From STC-74 sp031423995 (GTDB taxonomy: Bacteria; Patescibacteriota; Gracilibacteria; BD1-5; UBA2023), in NCBI GenBank assembly GCA_031423995.1, contig JANPGO010000025.1:1-12502 (forward strand): a DNA stretch of 12,502 nucleotides, read 5' to 3'. Below the pieces are notes generated by a model that saw only the letters and a program-made list of their open reading frames with translations, was not told the origin of the DNA and ran no database searches. Position 1 is the first letter of the stretch. Each line of letters starts with the position of its first letter. A program made the position numbers and the translations under genes. Below, one piece after another: positions 1-7,731 of the stretch.

Positions 1-1253
1 CCGACAATATTTGGATTCTCCTTCATACAGTTTTTCTGCATATCGGGGATTTTTTGCTTCAGAAGAGCATTGATCGAGACGAGCTGCATATGCATACTGA
101 CGAGATCAGAGAGGACTTGTTCATTCACGGTGGTCTCATCAGTACTTGATATAGTGCTATTGATCTCATTCCAGAGAGTTCAGATATCTTTGATATTGGA
201 TTTCGCTGTATCTACTTTGAGTGTATTTTTTAGAAATGTATTCATTGTCTGGGGTTTCTTGGCATAGTCCTTCGTGAATGCATCAACAAATGATTTCTCA
301 ACGCTTCCGAGCATTGACTCTGTCGATTGTTTTCCACAATCTTCTCGTGCTTTCGCGAGTTCTTCGATTGTAGAATCCTTGTTCGTCGAACGCTGGAAAC
401 AAGAGAGATTCCCGAGCATGATACTCTGTGCGGATTGTGAGAGTCACTGACGTGAGAGTTCTTGAGCAAGGAGTTTCTGAGCCAGTGCCTGTTGTTCTGC
501 AATTGTTCATTCTTCACCTCTGAACATTCGTATTGCTTTCTTCCAACTTTCCAATCAAGCGGTAATTCCTTTTCCGATAGTATCGAGTCAACCTTGAAGT
601 TTTGCCATGACTTCCTCGAATCCATACTGGTTCTTACAATTTGCAGTAGCAGATGGTGAATAGTTCGATGCTATTGCCGTGTAGAGTCAATCTGTTGGAG
701 CTACTCCATCGGGAGGAGTGAGATCACCTGTGGCTACAGATTTGAAATAGTATTCGAGTTTTCGGTTTTGGGAAATCATATCCTTGAGGATAACTCCTGC
801 TTTGCGTCCATCGATCCCTGCTACAGGGGTATCCAGATTACAACTTGCAGCCACCATCTTCACGGTGCTCGTGATACGATCCTCGATATCATGGATGACT
901 TGTCCCTGACGGATGACGGGTTCTCTGGCTGTGCCATCGAAAGAAGTCTTGATGTTGTAGAGAAAATCTATCGAAATGCCGTTTCGCAGGTTCATCTCGA
1001 GATCAACCTCATCGAGCAGTCCATTCACGGATGTGAGTGTTCCATTGAATACTTTTTTCTCACTCTTGAAGAGCGTGTCGCAATTATTCTTTTTCGATGC
1101 GGTCGTACTAATCTTCGAGAGCTTGGCACTGACTTGATTGAGATAATTCGTCAGTTCAGATGGAGGAGATTGCTCGATCGAGCATGATCCATCTGCCCAG
1201 ATTGAGAGCGGGAAAAGGAAGAGTATCGGGATGATATGAAGGAGTTTTTTCAT
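1..1253 (-). CDS. Secreted cysteine-containing protein, unknown function (3' end outside window)
   Basis: I do not recognise this family. Starting at the ATG at 1253 the protein opens with MKKLLHIIPILFLFPLSIWA, a typical Sec signal peptide (KK, long hydrophobic core, likely cleavage after WA or ADG). The rest is hydrophilic and looks largely helical, with at least seven cysteines after the signal region. Reading needs TGA as glycine at 687-689, 588-590, 555-557, 507-509, 444-446 and 180-182; without this it breaks into several short ORFs. 417 codons are visible and the frame is open at the left edge. It starts 19 nt below the stop of the other exported protein (1273-2793), so the two are probably co-transcribed. 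An upstream in-frame start at 1316 would overlap the preceding gene and put residues ahead of the signal peptide, so I rejected it. The cysteines make it a plausible client of the nearby DsbA-like proteins (inference). Confidence 0.85.
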
Positions 1254-1272
1254 GTGAGAAGTACAAATTTTC

Positions 1273-2793
1273 TTAGGAACAACCAGTCGGCTTTTTATCC
1301 ATCTGAGCACCGACATTGACGATATTGGTAATCACCTGGACGAGTGACCTCGTGAATCCCTCGATCTGCGTGATATCGGACATGAATGAATCATAGTACG
1401 TCTTGCGCCCCTCATCCATATAGAGTTGGAAACAGTTCGCACCGATGGCAGATTGATCTGGATTCTCAGGATTTGTATAGATAACACGCTTCTCAGTATT
1501 GGTCAGATTCGTAGCACTATTCATGCTAAATGCCTTTATTGCAGGTGTATTAACCTGATCTACATTGGTTGAGAGTCCGACGGAGGCAAGTGCACAACGC
1601 TGAATATTCAGGAGTTCACCCGCTTCTGAATCCTTCGTTGTTTCAGATTTGAATTTCTTTTTTTCTTGAGGTTTGGTCATGTAGATGATCTTTCCACCCG
1701 TGAGGATATCCTTGAACTTGATCTTGTCGAATGGGGCTTCTCCCATCTGATTGGTCATCCGTTGACAGGCAAGATTCCCCATCGATATGGGTTCAAGAAT
1801 TTTGGAATGTTTATCGATAATGCTTTCGATCGAGATGCTTTTGCTCCCACCGAGACCACCCGGATTTCCTCATGATATAAACCGTACATCAATACAGAAG
1901 AGTCATCCACATGGAGGCTTGCTATCGAAGAAATCATTCGCAAGGACCACAGATGTATTACTTCAGCTCGAGTTGCCAGATCATGAATTGTTTGATGAAG
2001 GAAGGTTGGTCGTCGAGTGAGGACTCTTCAGGAGATGGTCGAGTTCAGTCATGAACTGTCTATCCATCACCGCATCGAGTGCCACTCCCGATGTATTCTC
2101 TGTACAGAGATCCCCGATTACCGAACTGAGCCCACCGGTTCCAGAAGTATTCGATCCGGTCTTGAGCTTGACTACTGAGATGAGTGGTCCACCATTTTTC
2201 TGCTTCTCTGGGAGAGGAATCGGTCCGAGAAAGAGAGAATTCTTCAGGGTTTTGGAGCTCACGTTGACGGTTCCATTATATTTGAGGTTTTCCGAGAAGA
2301 GAACGCTATTAATCCGATCAATATCAGCAACGATATCATAGTCTGAGTTGGTTGTATTTCCATCAGTATAGAGTCCGATGGATGAGAGAGTCTGTTCTGC
2401 TTTGGTTTCTTTCTGTTTCTTGCGCACGAGTTCGTCATATTTTCCCTGCAGACAGAGCATGAGTTGCTGGTAGGTGTCCATTCGTATTGTGGAATACCCG
2501 TTTTCACTCAGTGCCTTTGAGAGATTTCCATAATTCAGGATATCAATACTCGTCTTCTTATCAGCAATAAGTCCAATCATCGGACAATCCGCACCGAATT
2601 CACCGAGCGTTGGCTGCTTCATGAGTTCAATGTTCACCTTGGATTGGATGAGCATATAATTCCCCTCATCGATCGTCGAGTAGAAATCGAGTCCGAGAGC
2701 CTTTCAGATATAGCCACCATCATCCGCTCCATATGCAAAAAATGGCAAACAAACGCTCGCGACAACAGCGAAGAAGAGAGATTTCCGCAACAT
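1273..2793 (-). CDS. Secreted cysteine-rich protein, unknown function
   Basis: 506 residues, family not recognised. The start at 2793 gives MLRKSLFFAVVASVCLPFFA followed by YGA, a clear signal peptide. The mature part has nine cysteines, a Ser/Asn/Gly-rich low-complexity stretch around residues 260-285, then a Cys-Gly-Gly-x-x-x-Cys segment and a Gly-rich turn before a more globular C-terminal third ending in PTGCS. In-frame TGA codons read as Gly lie at 2704-2706, 1981-1983, 1963-1965, 1903-1905 and 1870-1872; the stop is TAA at 1273-1275. A promoter at 2800-2828 places the likely transcription start on the A of the ATG, which supports this start. Gene order with the next exported protein, the DsbA-like proteins and a PilB/GspE ATPase suggests a surface or pilus-related role, but nothing in the sequence proves this. 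Confidence 0.85.
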
Positions 2794-2799
2794 GAATAT

Positions 2800-2828
2800 A
2801 TTGTATCGAAAAGGGGAAGAAAATGCAA
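2800..2828 (-). promoter_or_regulatory. Leaderless-type promoter of the 2793 gene
   Basis: On the minus strand: TTGCAT (2828-2823), 17-nt spacer, TACAAT (2805-2800), six bases (2799-2794), then ATG at 2793. A transcription start about seven bases after the -10 box falls on the A of ATG. There is no Shine-Dalgarno motif. The same spacing is found before the genes starting at 5461 and 11930. Confidence 0.7.
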
Positions 2829-2832
2829 AAAT

Positions 2833-2860
2833 TTGGAAAAAAGAAAAACTTCATTATAGT
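2833..2860 (+). promoter_or_regulatory. Possible promoter toward the dsbA-like gene at 3012
   Basis: TTGGAA (2833-2838), 16-nt spacer, TATAGT (2855-2860). It lies back to back with the minus-strand promoter at 2800-2828. Transcripts would carry a leader of about 145 nt through the heptamer repeats and the palindromic element. The -35 box is only a fair match. Confidence 0.4.
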
Positions 2861-2864
2861 TATC

Positions 2865-2885
2865 TTAGAAGTTAGAAGTTAGAAG
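2865..2885. repeat. Heptamer tandem repeat, TTAGAAG x 3
   Basis: Three perfect head-to-tail copies of TTAGAAG directly upstream of the palindromic GTCAT element, in the leader of the dsbA-like gene. Seven-base units also make up a repeat inside tilS (8643-8670), and a 14-base unit occurs at 8561-8599. Confidence 0.9.
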
Positions 2886-2895
2886 TAGTTAACCA

Positions 2896-2966
2896 TTTTG
2901 TCATCCTGAGAAGGTGAGTTCTTGCAAAGCAAGAAGAGGAGCCACTCTGGAGTGCGAACGAAGGAT
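2896..2966. repeat. GTCAT-type palindromic repeat element (intergenic copy)
   Basis: Begins TTTTGTCATCC, the same 11 bases that open the element inside tilS (8162). It can fold into an outer stem ATCCT/AGGAT (2903-2907 with 2962-2966) enclosing two perfect hairpins: TTCTTGC-AAA-GCAAGAA at 2919-2935 and CACTC-TG-GAGTG at 2943-2954. No TGACAAAA right terminus is present, so the right boundary is uncertain. It has no coding capacity and resembles small non-autonomous palindromic repeats common in bacterial genomes. Confidence 0.6.
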
Positions 2967-3011
2967 CTGCCTCGCTCGAAATTCATCCGCCATTCATTAA
3001 CCAAATTCCCT

Positions 3012-3638
3012 ATGTTCAAGTATATCGTTCTCATCGCTTCAATTGTACTTATCTCGGCATGTACGCCTGCGAATGTTCCTGTGAAGTCAACTTCCGGAGA
3101 GGCAAATGTGGTCATGATCGCTGCTCCTACATCGGGTAGCGGGAATCATACGATCGAATACTTTGGTGACTTCCAATGTCCAGCGTGTATTCGATTCTCT
3201 CATACACTCCTCCCAGTTCTCGAAGAATATTCAGCATCGGGGAAGCTCGTGATCGTCTACAAGCAATTTCCGCTTACTAACAGCCACAAGAATGCTTACC
3301 GTGACTCTCTCGCAGGTCTCTGTGCAGCAGAGCAGGGAAAGTATATGACCTACAAGAAGTCACTCATCGCCCTCGAGGAGTCGAAGGCTGGTGCATCCGT
3401 CTCTGATAGTGAGCGAGTCGATGCGACGAAGGATACGGGTATCGATAGTGCGAAATTCTCAGAATGTCTCAGCACTGATAAATACAAGACAAGTGTCAAT
3501 CGGGATATGAAGGAAGGAGATGATAAATCAGTCAATGCTACTCCGACACTCATCCTCGATGGGACGAAACTCGATCTCTCGATCTTCCGTGATGAGAATA
3601 TGTTCCGAGAACAGATGGGTCGAATTCTTGCAAACTAA
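3012..3638 (+). CDS. DsbA-like thiol oxidoreductase, lipoprotein
   Basis: 208 residues. The N-terminus is a lipoprotein signal: Lys3, a hydrophobic core and the lipobox I-S-A-C with Cys17 as the lipidation site. The thioredoxin-fold domain follows, with the redox motif C56-P-A-C59 inside FGDFQCPACIRF, and a cis-proline motif N-A-T-P-T near the end. This is the DsbA/thioredoxin_4 type with a helical insertion between the two. Such enzymes introduce or shuffle disulfides in exported proteins; here it would be anchored to the outer face of the membrane. It contains no TGA codon. It is clearly paralogous to the protein at 5571-6215, sharing for example a conserved C-A-A-E-Q-G run. The start is placed at ATG 3012 because it gives the signal peptide; a longer reading from 2922 would begin inside the repeat element. 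No Shine-Dalgarno motif is seen. Confidence 0.93.
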   Translation: MFKYIVLIASIVLISACTPANVPVKSTSGEANVVMIAAPTSGSGNHTIEYFGDFQCPACIRFSHTLLPVLEEYSASGKLVIVYKQFPLTNSHKNAYRDSLAGLCAAEQGKYMTYKKSLIALEESKAGASVSDSERVDATKDTGIDSAKFSECLSTDKYKTSVNRDMKEGDDKSVNATPTLILDGTKLDLSIFRDENMFREQMGRILAN

Positions 3639-3651
3639 TCCAGATCAAAGA

Positions 3652-3683
3652 AATTCCCTACGAAAGTAGGGGATTATTTTTTT
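3652..3683. terminator. Probable bidirectional intrinsic terminator
   Basis: Hairpin AATTCCCTAC-GAAA-GTAGGGGATT (10 bp with one G-U pair) followed on the plus strand by ATTTTTTT. It ends the dsbA-like gene, whose stop is 14 nt upstream. On the minus strand the same stem is followed by a weaker AATTTCTTT tail and would end the ATPase transcript. Confidence 0.75.
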
Positions 3684-4064
3684 CACGTCCAAATCTATCT
3701 TCTAAAAAATTAAGATACTCAGAATCTTTTTCTAGTTGATACATTCTTTCTAGTTTTGATCGACGAGAACGTTTTTCACTTTATCGGGCTTCTGTATCTT
3801 CTGGTATGGTAATTTTTTTCTTTTTTCTATTTCTTGTGGGAATTTGGAGTCGATATTCCGCTTGAGATAGTATTGCTATAATATTTCTTCTCCTTTGTTC
3901 TCTCTTTCGAAAGAGATCCACGATGTCAGGATCGCTCGTTGCTAATATACCAAAATCACCACGACTTATTCTAGCAAGAAGTTCTTGTACAAGAACTTTG
4001 ATAGGGAATTCTCTCCATCTTTGGATATTGAAGAATTTTCATATTCAAATCTTAGGGCCCTCAT
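3658..4064 (-). pseudogene. Broken small gene downstream of the ATPase (frameshift plus in-frame TAA)
   Basis: An ATG at 4064, eight bases after the ATPase stop, opens MRALRFEYE. The frame then dies within about 23 codons, but a coding-like frame continues one base off from about 4045 with KFFNIQRWREFPIKVL and a long, charged, helical sequence. Adding one A to the AAAA run at about 4041-4046 (TTTT on the plus strand) would join the two smoothly. This second frame is cut by TAA at 3781-3783 but again continues as plausible coding sequence (Lys/Arg/Glu-rich) to TAG at 3658. The restored protein would be about 135 residues, family unknown. The nonsense codon and the frameshift together point to decay; sequencing errors are the alternative. 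Read as separate intact pieces, the second-frame pieces lack a usable start. Confidence 0.55.
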
Positions 4065-4072
4065 AATTTTTA

Positions 4073-5461
4073 CTATTCTATTACTTTAAATAACTCTTCC
4101 AGACTGGTTTTTCATTGCATAGCCTTGAGTATGCCATCTTCCCGCATGAGCATGAGATCTCACTTGCGGGCAGTGTCGATGATCTCTTTCGGGCTCGAAC
4201 CCGCACGGATGAGCCTACGGATTTCGTCCGAGAAACTGAGGACTTCATAGACACCTACACGACCCTTGTAGCCGGTCATCCCACAGGCATCACATCATTT
4301 CGATCGATGAAGTGTATAGGCATCTTGCTTGGCAGCGAGTCCAGCAATACCGATATCCTTGAGCATCCACTTGATGATATCGACTTGGCTCGGATCTGCT
4401 TCATATGCCTCGATACAGTGCGGACAGAGGCGACGGACAAGGCGCTGAGCGATGATGACATCGAGACCAGAGGCAAGGATATAGTTCGGGACACCCATAT
4501 TCATGAGGCGTTCGATCGTCTCTCAGGCGCTCTTCGTATGGAGTGTCGAGAGGACGAGGTGTCCCGTCATCGCTGCCTGCATCGCGATCGTCGCAGATTC
4601 GAGGTCTCGGATTTCACCGATCATGATGATATCTGGATCCTGACGAAGGAGAGCCTTCAGTCCACTACCATACGTGTAGTTTTTCTTCTCATCGACTTCA
4701 CTCTGGATCACTCACTTCAGTTCATATTCTATCGGATCTTCGAGAGTGATGATCTTGCGTTCCGGAGTATTGAGGGTCGTGAGTGCTGAGTAGAGGGTCG
4801 TCGTCTTACCACTTCCCGTCGGTCAGGTGACGAGGATGGTTCCACTTTTTTTCTTCATGCTCTTCTCGATCTGACGTTTCGAGGTCCACATGAATCCGAG
4901 ATCTTCGATCTGAGGGATAGATTTCGTCGAATCGAGTATTCGACAGACTGCATTCTCACCATAGCGAACAGGAAGAGTCGAGACACGGACATCGATGCGA
5001 TCCCCATCATCAGTGATTCTATATTTCCCATCCTGAGGAATCTCGGTGATGTTGAGCTTCAGGTCACTCTTGTACTTGAGCCGCTCGAGGAGGAGCTTGT
5101 ATTCTCATTTCGAGAGGGTTGTGATCGTTACGAGGTCACCGTCGATACGCAGTCGGATACCGATATCAGTCTCGGTCGTATCGTAGTGGATATCAGAACT
5201 TCCGAGTCCCAGCGCTCCACGAGTGATGAGCGAGAGTGCTGCATCGCTATTTTGTTGCTTGAGGAGGCCATGAAGCGAATCTGCGAGATTCGAAAAATCT
5301 CCATACGCAGCATGACTGGCATGTTTCTCTTTCTCCGCTTCAATCCGCTCATGGAATTGCTCTTCATCCTTGATCGTGAGGACAAGTGCAGGAGCTTCTG
5401 GAGTTGATTCTGGGAGTGTATTTGGAAGTGTTATTGTTTCCTCTGAAGTTAGTGCTGACAT
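4073..5461 (-). CDS. PilB/GspE-family type IV pilus / type II secretion ATPase
   Basis: 462 residues. A hexameric traffic ATPase that powers pilus or pseudopilus assembly at the cytoplasmic membrane. Visible motifs: Walker A G213-P-T-G-S-G-K-T-T; Walker B region D-P-D-I-I-M-I-G-E-I-R-D around 276-287 with Glu283; the His-box L-S-T-L-H-T just after; and the zinc-binding cysteine pairs CPHC and C-D-A-C near the C-terminus, followed by the family signature M-T-G-Y-K-G-R-x-G-V-Y-E. The first Walker A glycine is TGA (4825-4823); other TGA-Gly codons are at 5105-5107, 4712-4714 and 4523-4525, and one precedes C-D-A-C. The stop is TAG. The N-terminal region before the ATPase core is short compared with full PilB, which lacks room for a complete GSPII_E_N domain. 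It could serve PilB, GspE or an uptake system; no PilC, PilD or pilin gene is in the window. The start at 5461 is supported by a promoter fitting a leaderless mRNA. Confidence 0.96.
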
Positions 5462-5467
5462 GATGAC

Positions 5468-5496
5468 ATAGTAGCAGAAAACCGGTACTTTTGCAA
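5468..5496 (-). promoter_or_regulatory. Leaderless-type promoter of the pilB/gspE-like gene
   Basis: Minus strand: TTGCAA (5496-5491), 17-nt spacer, TACTAT (5473-5468), six bases, ATG at 5461. Expected transcription start is the A of ATG. This also argues against the in-frame start at 5509, which lies upstream of the -35 box. Confidence 0.7.
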
Positions 5497-5513
5497 ATCT
5501 ACGATCCAAAAAC

Positions 5514-5540
5514 TTGCATTCACTTCAGTTTCTCTATAAT
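5514..5540 (+). promoter_or_regulatory. Probable promoter of the second dsbA-like operon
   Basis: TTGCAT (5514-5519), 15-nt spacer, perfect TATAAT (5535-5540). The same hexamers with the same short 15-nt spacer occur before rplK (11983-12009). Leader of roughly 24 nt. It faces away from the ATPase promoter at 5468-5496. Confidence 0.6.
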
Positions 5541-5570
5541 ACTTTTACTGAATACATAACCAATCCTTCT

Positions 5571-6215
5571 ATGAAACTCTTTCTTACAAGTTGTATTATC
5601 CTTGCGAGTCTCATCTTCGGGTGCTTCTCTACTGTTTCCGCATTTCCAGTTTTTCAGTGAAATACGACCATACAGACGATCGAAGCCTCTGCGACCATTC
5701 AGACGATCGAGGCGCCCACCTATGGAACAGGGAAAATAGTTGTTGAGTATTTTCGCGATTACCAGTGCCCCGCATGTCGCATATTTACTCTTTCATATGT
5801 GCCGCTACTTGAGCGACTTGTGCAAGAAGGGAAGATAACGCTTATATATCGTCAATATCCACTTACTGAGATGCATCATAATAGTTACCGTGATGCACTC
5901 GCTGCTCTCTGTGCTGCCGAACAGGGTGAATATACGAAATACTCACAGAAAATCTATTCACTGGAATATCGTCTCAGTGGGAGAAATATCTCGGATTCCC
6001 AGCGTATCGGACTCTTGAACGGAACACGTATGAATAGAAAGCAATTCCGAACCTGCCTCACGAGTGATCGATATGCTTCTCGAATTGATATTGATACCGA
6101 GAAGTGAACTGTATATGGAATAACTGGTATTCCCGCGATTGTCGTCAATGGGAAACTCTTGGAGTATTCAAAATCCAATAGTGCAGAGAGTCTAGAGACG
6201 GCTATTCTTCAATAA
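5571..6215 (+). CDS. DsbA-like thiol oxidoreductase, second paralogue
   Basis: 214 residues with TGA read as Gly (positions 5658-5660 and 6105-6107). An N-terminal export signal (MKLFLTSCIILASLIFGC) has a possible but imperfect lipobox I-F-G-C18; cleavage after V-S-A24 is the alternative. A short spacer made of two near-identical nine-residue units (T-I-Q-T-I-E-A) precedes the thioredoxin fold with redox motif C66-P-A-C69 and a cis-proline motif T-G-I-P-A near the C-terminus. Role as for the paralogue at 3012: disulfide formation in exported proteins. It heads a tight run of genes (gaps of 14, 9 and 44 nt to the next three) and is probably their first cistron. The bases just before its ATG (TAACCAAtCCTTCT) resemble those before the 3012 gene (TAACCAAATTCCCT). 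Confidence 0.93.
5665..5714 (+). repeat. 27-bp internal duplication in the dsbA-like gene
   Basis: The segment from 5665 recurs at 5692 with two substitutions over 23 bases (shared core CAGACGATCGA). It encodes a duplicated T-I-Q-T-I-E-A unit in the linker between the export signal and the thioredoxin domain. The period is a multiple of three, so the frame is kept. Confidence 0.85.
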
Positions 6216-6229
6216 TCTTACTATTTCAT

Positions 6230-6763
6230 ATGCGTTCTATTTTTCTCTTCTGTTTTTTGGTTTTTCCAGTATTTGTATTTGCATCATCGTGAGGCTCTTC
6301 AGATGATGTATGTTCAGGTGAATGGCTGTATTATACTGTCACTATTCCAAAGAATTTCACCTATATGATAGAGCCTGCACCATGTCACACATCAGACTCT
6401 TTTCGTATTATCTCTGCTGATACAACTGTGGAGATTGGATTTGAGTATTCAATACTTCAGAAATCAACAGTCTTTACTCTTCAGCTACCAACTGATGGAG
6501 AAAAACTCATATCCCAAAAAAAAAGTTCCAAAAAATGAAAGGATGAATACGGTTCTCCTTATAAGATATATGAAGAATATGGAACAATACGAGGATCATC
6601 AAATACGTATGATCGATCGTACTATCGGAAGGATGTTGTTGGATCGAATTACCGAGAATCAGTGCTCTTCAGCTACAAATATCTAACGAAAGCAGCATAT
6701 AAGAATCATCGAAATGACTACCTCATGATGAAACAGTCATTCTCGTTTCATAATTGAGAATAA
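6230..6763 (+). CDS. Small secreted protein, unknown function
   Basis: 177 residues, not recognised. MRSIFLFCFLVFPVFVFA is a strong signal peptide followed by a Ser/Gly/Asp-rich mature N-terminus. Two cysteines remain after the signal (in D-V-C-S-G and A-P-C-H-T), enough for one disulfide. The rest is rich in aromatic and beta-prone residues, consistent with a small exported beta domain. TGA-Gly codons occur after S-S near residue 21, after the K-K run in mid-protein, and just before the final Glu. The stop is TAA at 6761-6763. It follows the dsbA-like stop by 14 nt, so co-transcription is likely and it may be a substrate of that enzyme (inference). No Shine-Dalgarno motif. Confidence 0.8.
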
Positions 6764-6772
6764 TTTTTCAGT

Positions 6773-7093
6773 ATGTCTTTCATCATGCGAAATGAGTCAT
6801 TCACGTGCGAACACTGCAGCCAGGCAGTCTCACTCCATCCGACTGGTTCTGCTCGTAACCATTGTCCTCGGTGCCTCTATTCGAAACATGTGGATACAGA
6901 GGCTCCTGGTGATCGACTCGCTACGTGTCATGGACTCATGGAACCTATTGGGATCGACTGGAAGAAAGGGAAGGGTGATATGATCCGTCACAAGTGCCAG
7001 AAATGCGGAAAAGAAATTCTCAATATCGTCGCTCCAGATGATGACTTTCTCTGATTCGTGAGGAGATTGAACAAAAGTTGATTTCCTCAATAA
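6773..7093 (+). CDS. RNHCP-domain zinc-ribbon protein
   Basis: 106 residues. Carries the family-defining sequence R28-N-H-C-P32 continued as R-C-L-Y-S-K-H-V-D, plus C12-E-H-C15 and C75-Q-K-C78; together with C31-x-x-C34 these form two or more zinc-knuckle pairs as in the RNHCP family. The G-D-R-x-x-x-C segment at 46-52 also fits the family. Function of RNHCP proteins is not established; they are small, cytoplasmic and probably nucleic-acid or ribosome associated (family-level supposition). Two TGA-Gly codons at 7052-7054 and 7079-7081 extend the C-terminus to TAA at 7091-7093. An alternative start at ATG 6785 would drop four residues. It sits nine bases after the previous gene, within the dsbA-led operon, although it carries no export signal. 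Confidence 0.92.
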
Positions 7094-7137
7094 ATAAATA
7101 GAATGAGTAGGTAAGATTATTTTTTTCGTTCAAGATT

Positions 7138-7671
7138 ATGGTTCAGAAATTCATACTTCTCATTGTTTCCCTCGTTTTCGTATTTCCACATTCTCTCAGT
7201 GCAGCAATATATCAATGAACATGGTATACTGTCGACCTCTGATCTGAGAAATGGCAGTATACAGCATCAACTCTTGATTCTGGGTATGATAGCTTCAGTC
7301 ATGGAGATAGAATGGTACAAATCTTTTCGCCAGATAATGACCTCTACACGGTCATGACCTGATGAGACAAAAAGAAAATCGCATCAATATTTTCAGCATA
7401 CAAACTCGCAATCGGTTCTAAAGATATGAAGAAAGAGCAATCTCGAGCGACGAAGACAGGAAAGATTCACTTTGCTTCGCTCAGCTTTATATCTGATGAA
7501 GGAGGAAAAAATTATGGAGTCTTCTGTATCGTGAGTGATACTCGATCGAAATCAAGTATGATGATGAATATTCTCAATTTTTCTACCCCAGTATCACAGA
7601 AAGAGGCGATCAAGATCTGTAGTTCGATACGACCGACATCGACTATGATAACAGGAACCGTCGCTCAGTAG
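7138..7671 (+). CDS. Small secreted protein, unknown function
   Basis: 177 residues, not recognised. MVQKFILLIVSLVFVFPHSLSA is a clear signal peptide with cleavage probably after S-A. The mature part has two cysteines (F-C-I-V and I-C-S-S), which could pair. TGA-Gly codons occur in Y-Q-G-T, D-L-G-S and as a tandem TGA-TGA in M-T-G-G-D. The stop is TAG at 7669-7671. It is the last gene of the run begun by the dsbA-like gene at 5571, and the terminator at 7706-7731 follows 34 nt after its stop. It has the same length as the secreted protein at 6230, but I see no convincing residue-level similarity. Confidence 0.8.
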
Positions 7672-7683
7672 TAGAAGAAAAAC

Positions 7684-7710
7684 TTGAATTCGATCTACTT
7701 TCTATATGCT
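7684..7710 (+). promoter_or_regulatory. Possible leaderless promoter of tilS
   Basis: TATGCT at 7705-7710 lies exactly six bases before the tilS ATG, matching the spacing seen at 2793, 5461 and 11930. The upstream TTGAAT (7684-7689) is 15 nt away, shorter than usual. The -10 overlaps the left arm of the terminator at 7706-7731. Confidence 0.45.
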
Positions 7711-7731
7711 TGCAGTATGCAAGCATTTTTT
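7706..7731 (+). terminator. Intrinsic terminator overlapping the tilS start codon
   Basis: Perfect 9-bp stem ATGCTTGCA (7706-7714) / TGCAAGCAT (7718-7726) with loop GTA, followed by TTTTT (7727-7731). It is a textbook Rho-independent terminator for the operon ending at 7671. The tilS ATG (7717-7719) uses the last loop base and the first two bases of the right arm. The first TilS codons (Met-Gln-Ala-Phe-Phe) form the rest of the right arm and the U-tract. Confidence 0.8.

Noticed and set aside
768..1187. 139-codon plus-strand ORF
   Set aside because: Lies opposite the signal-peptide protein at 1-1253 and has no start signals or recognisable features.
2903..2966. Cloverleaf-like fold resembling a tRNA
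   Set aside because: No anticodon arm of correct size, no conserved T-loop or D-loop bases, and clear relation to the element in tilS.
2922..3011. Upstream in-frame start of the first dsbA-like gene
   Set aside because: It starts inside the palindromic repeat and would put about 30 charged residues before the lipoprotein signal.
4115..4789. 224-codon plus-strand ORF
   Set aside because: Antisense shadow of the PilB/GspE gene, whose motifs are unmistakable on the minus strand.
5462..5509. Longer N-terminus for the ATPase from ATG 5509
   Set aside because: It would begin upstream of the -35/-10 boxes at 5468-5496, so a transcript from that promoter could not encode it.
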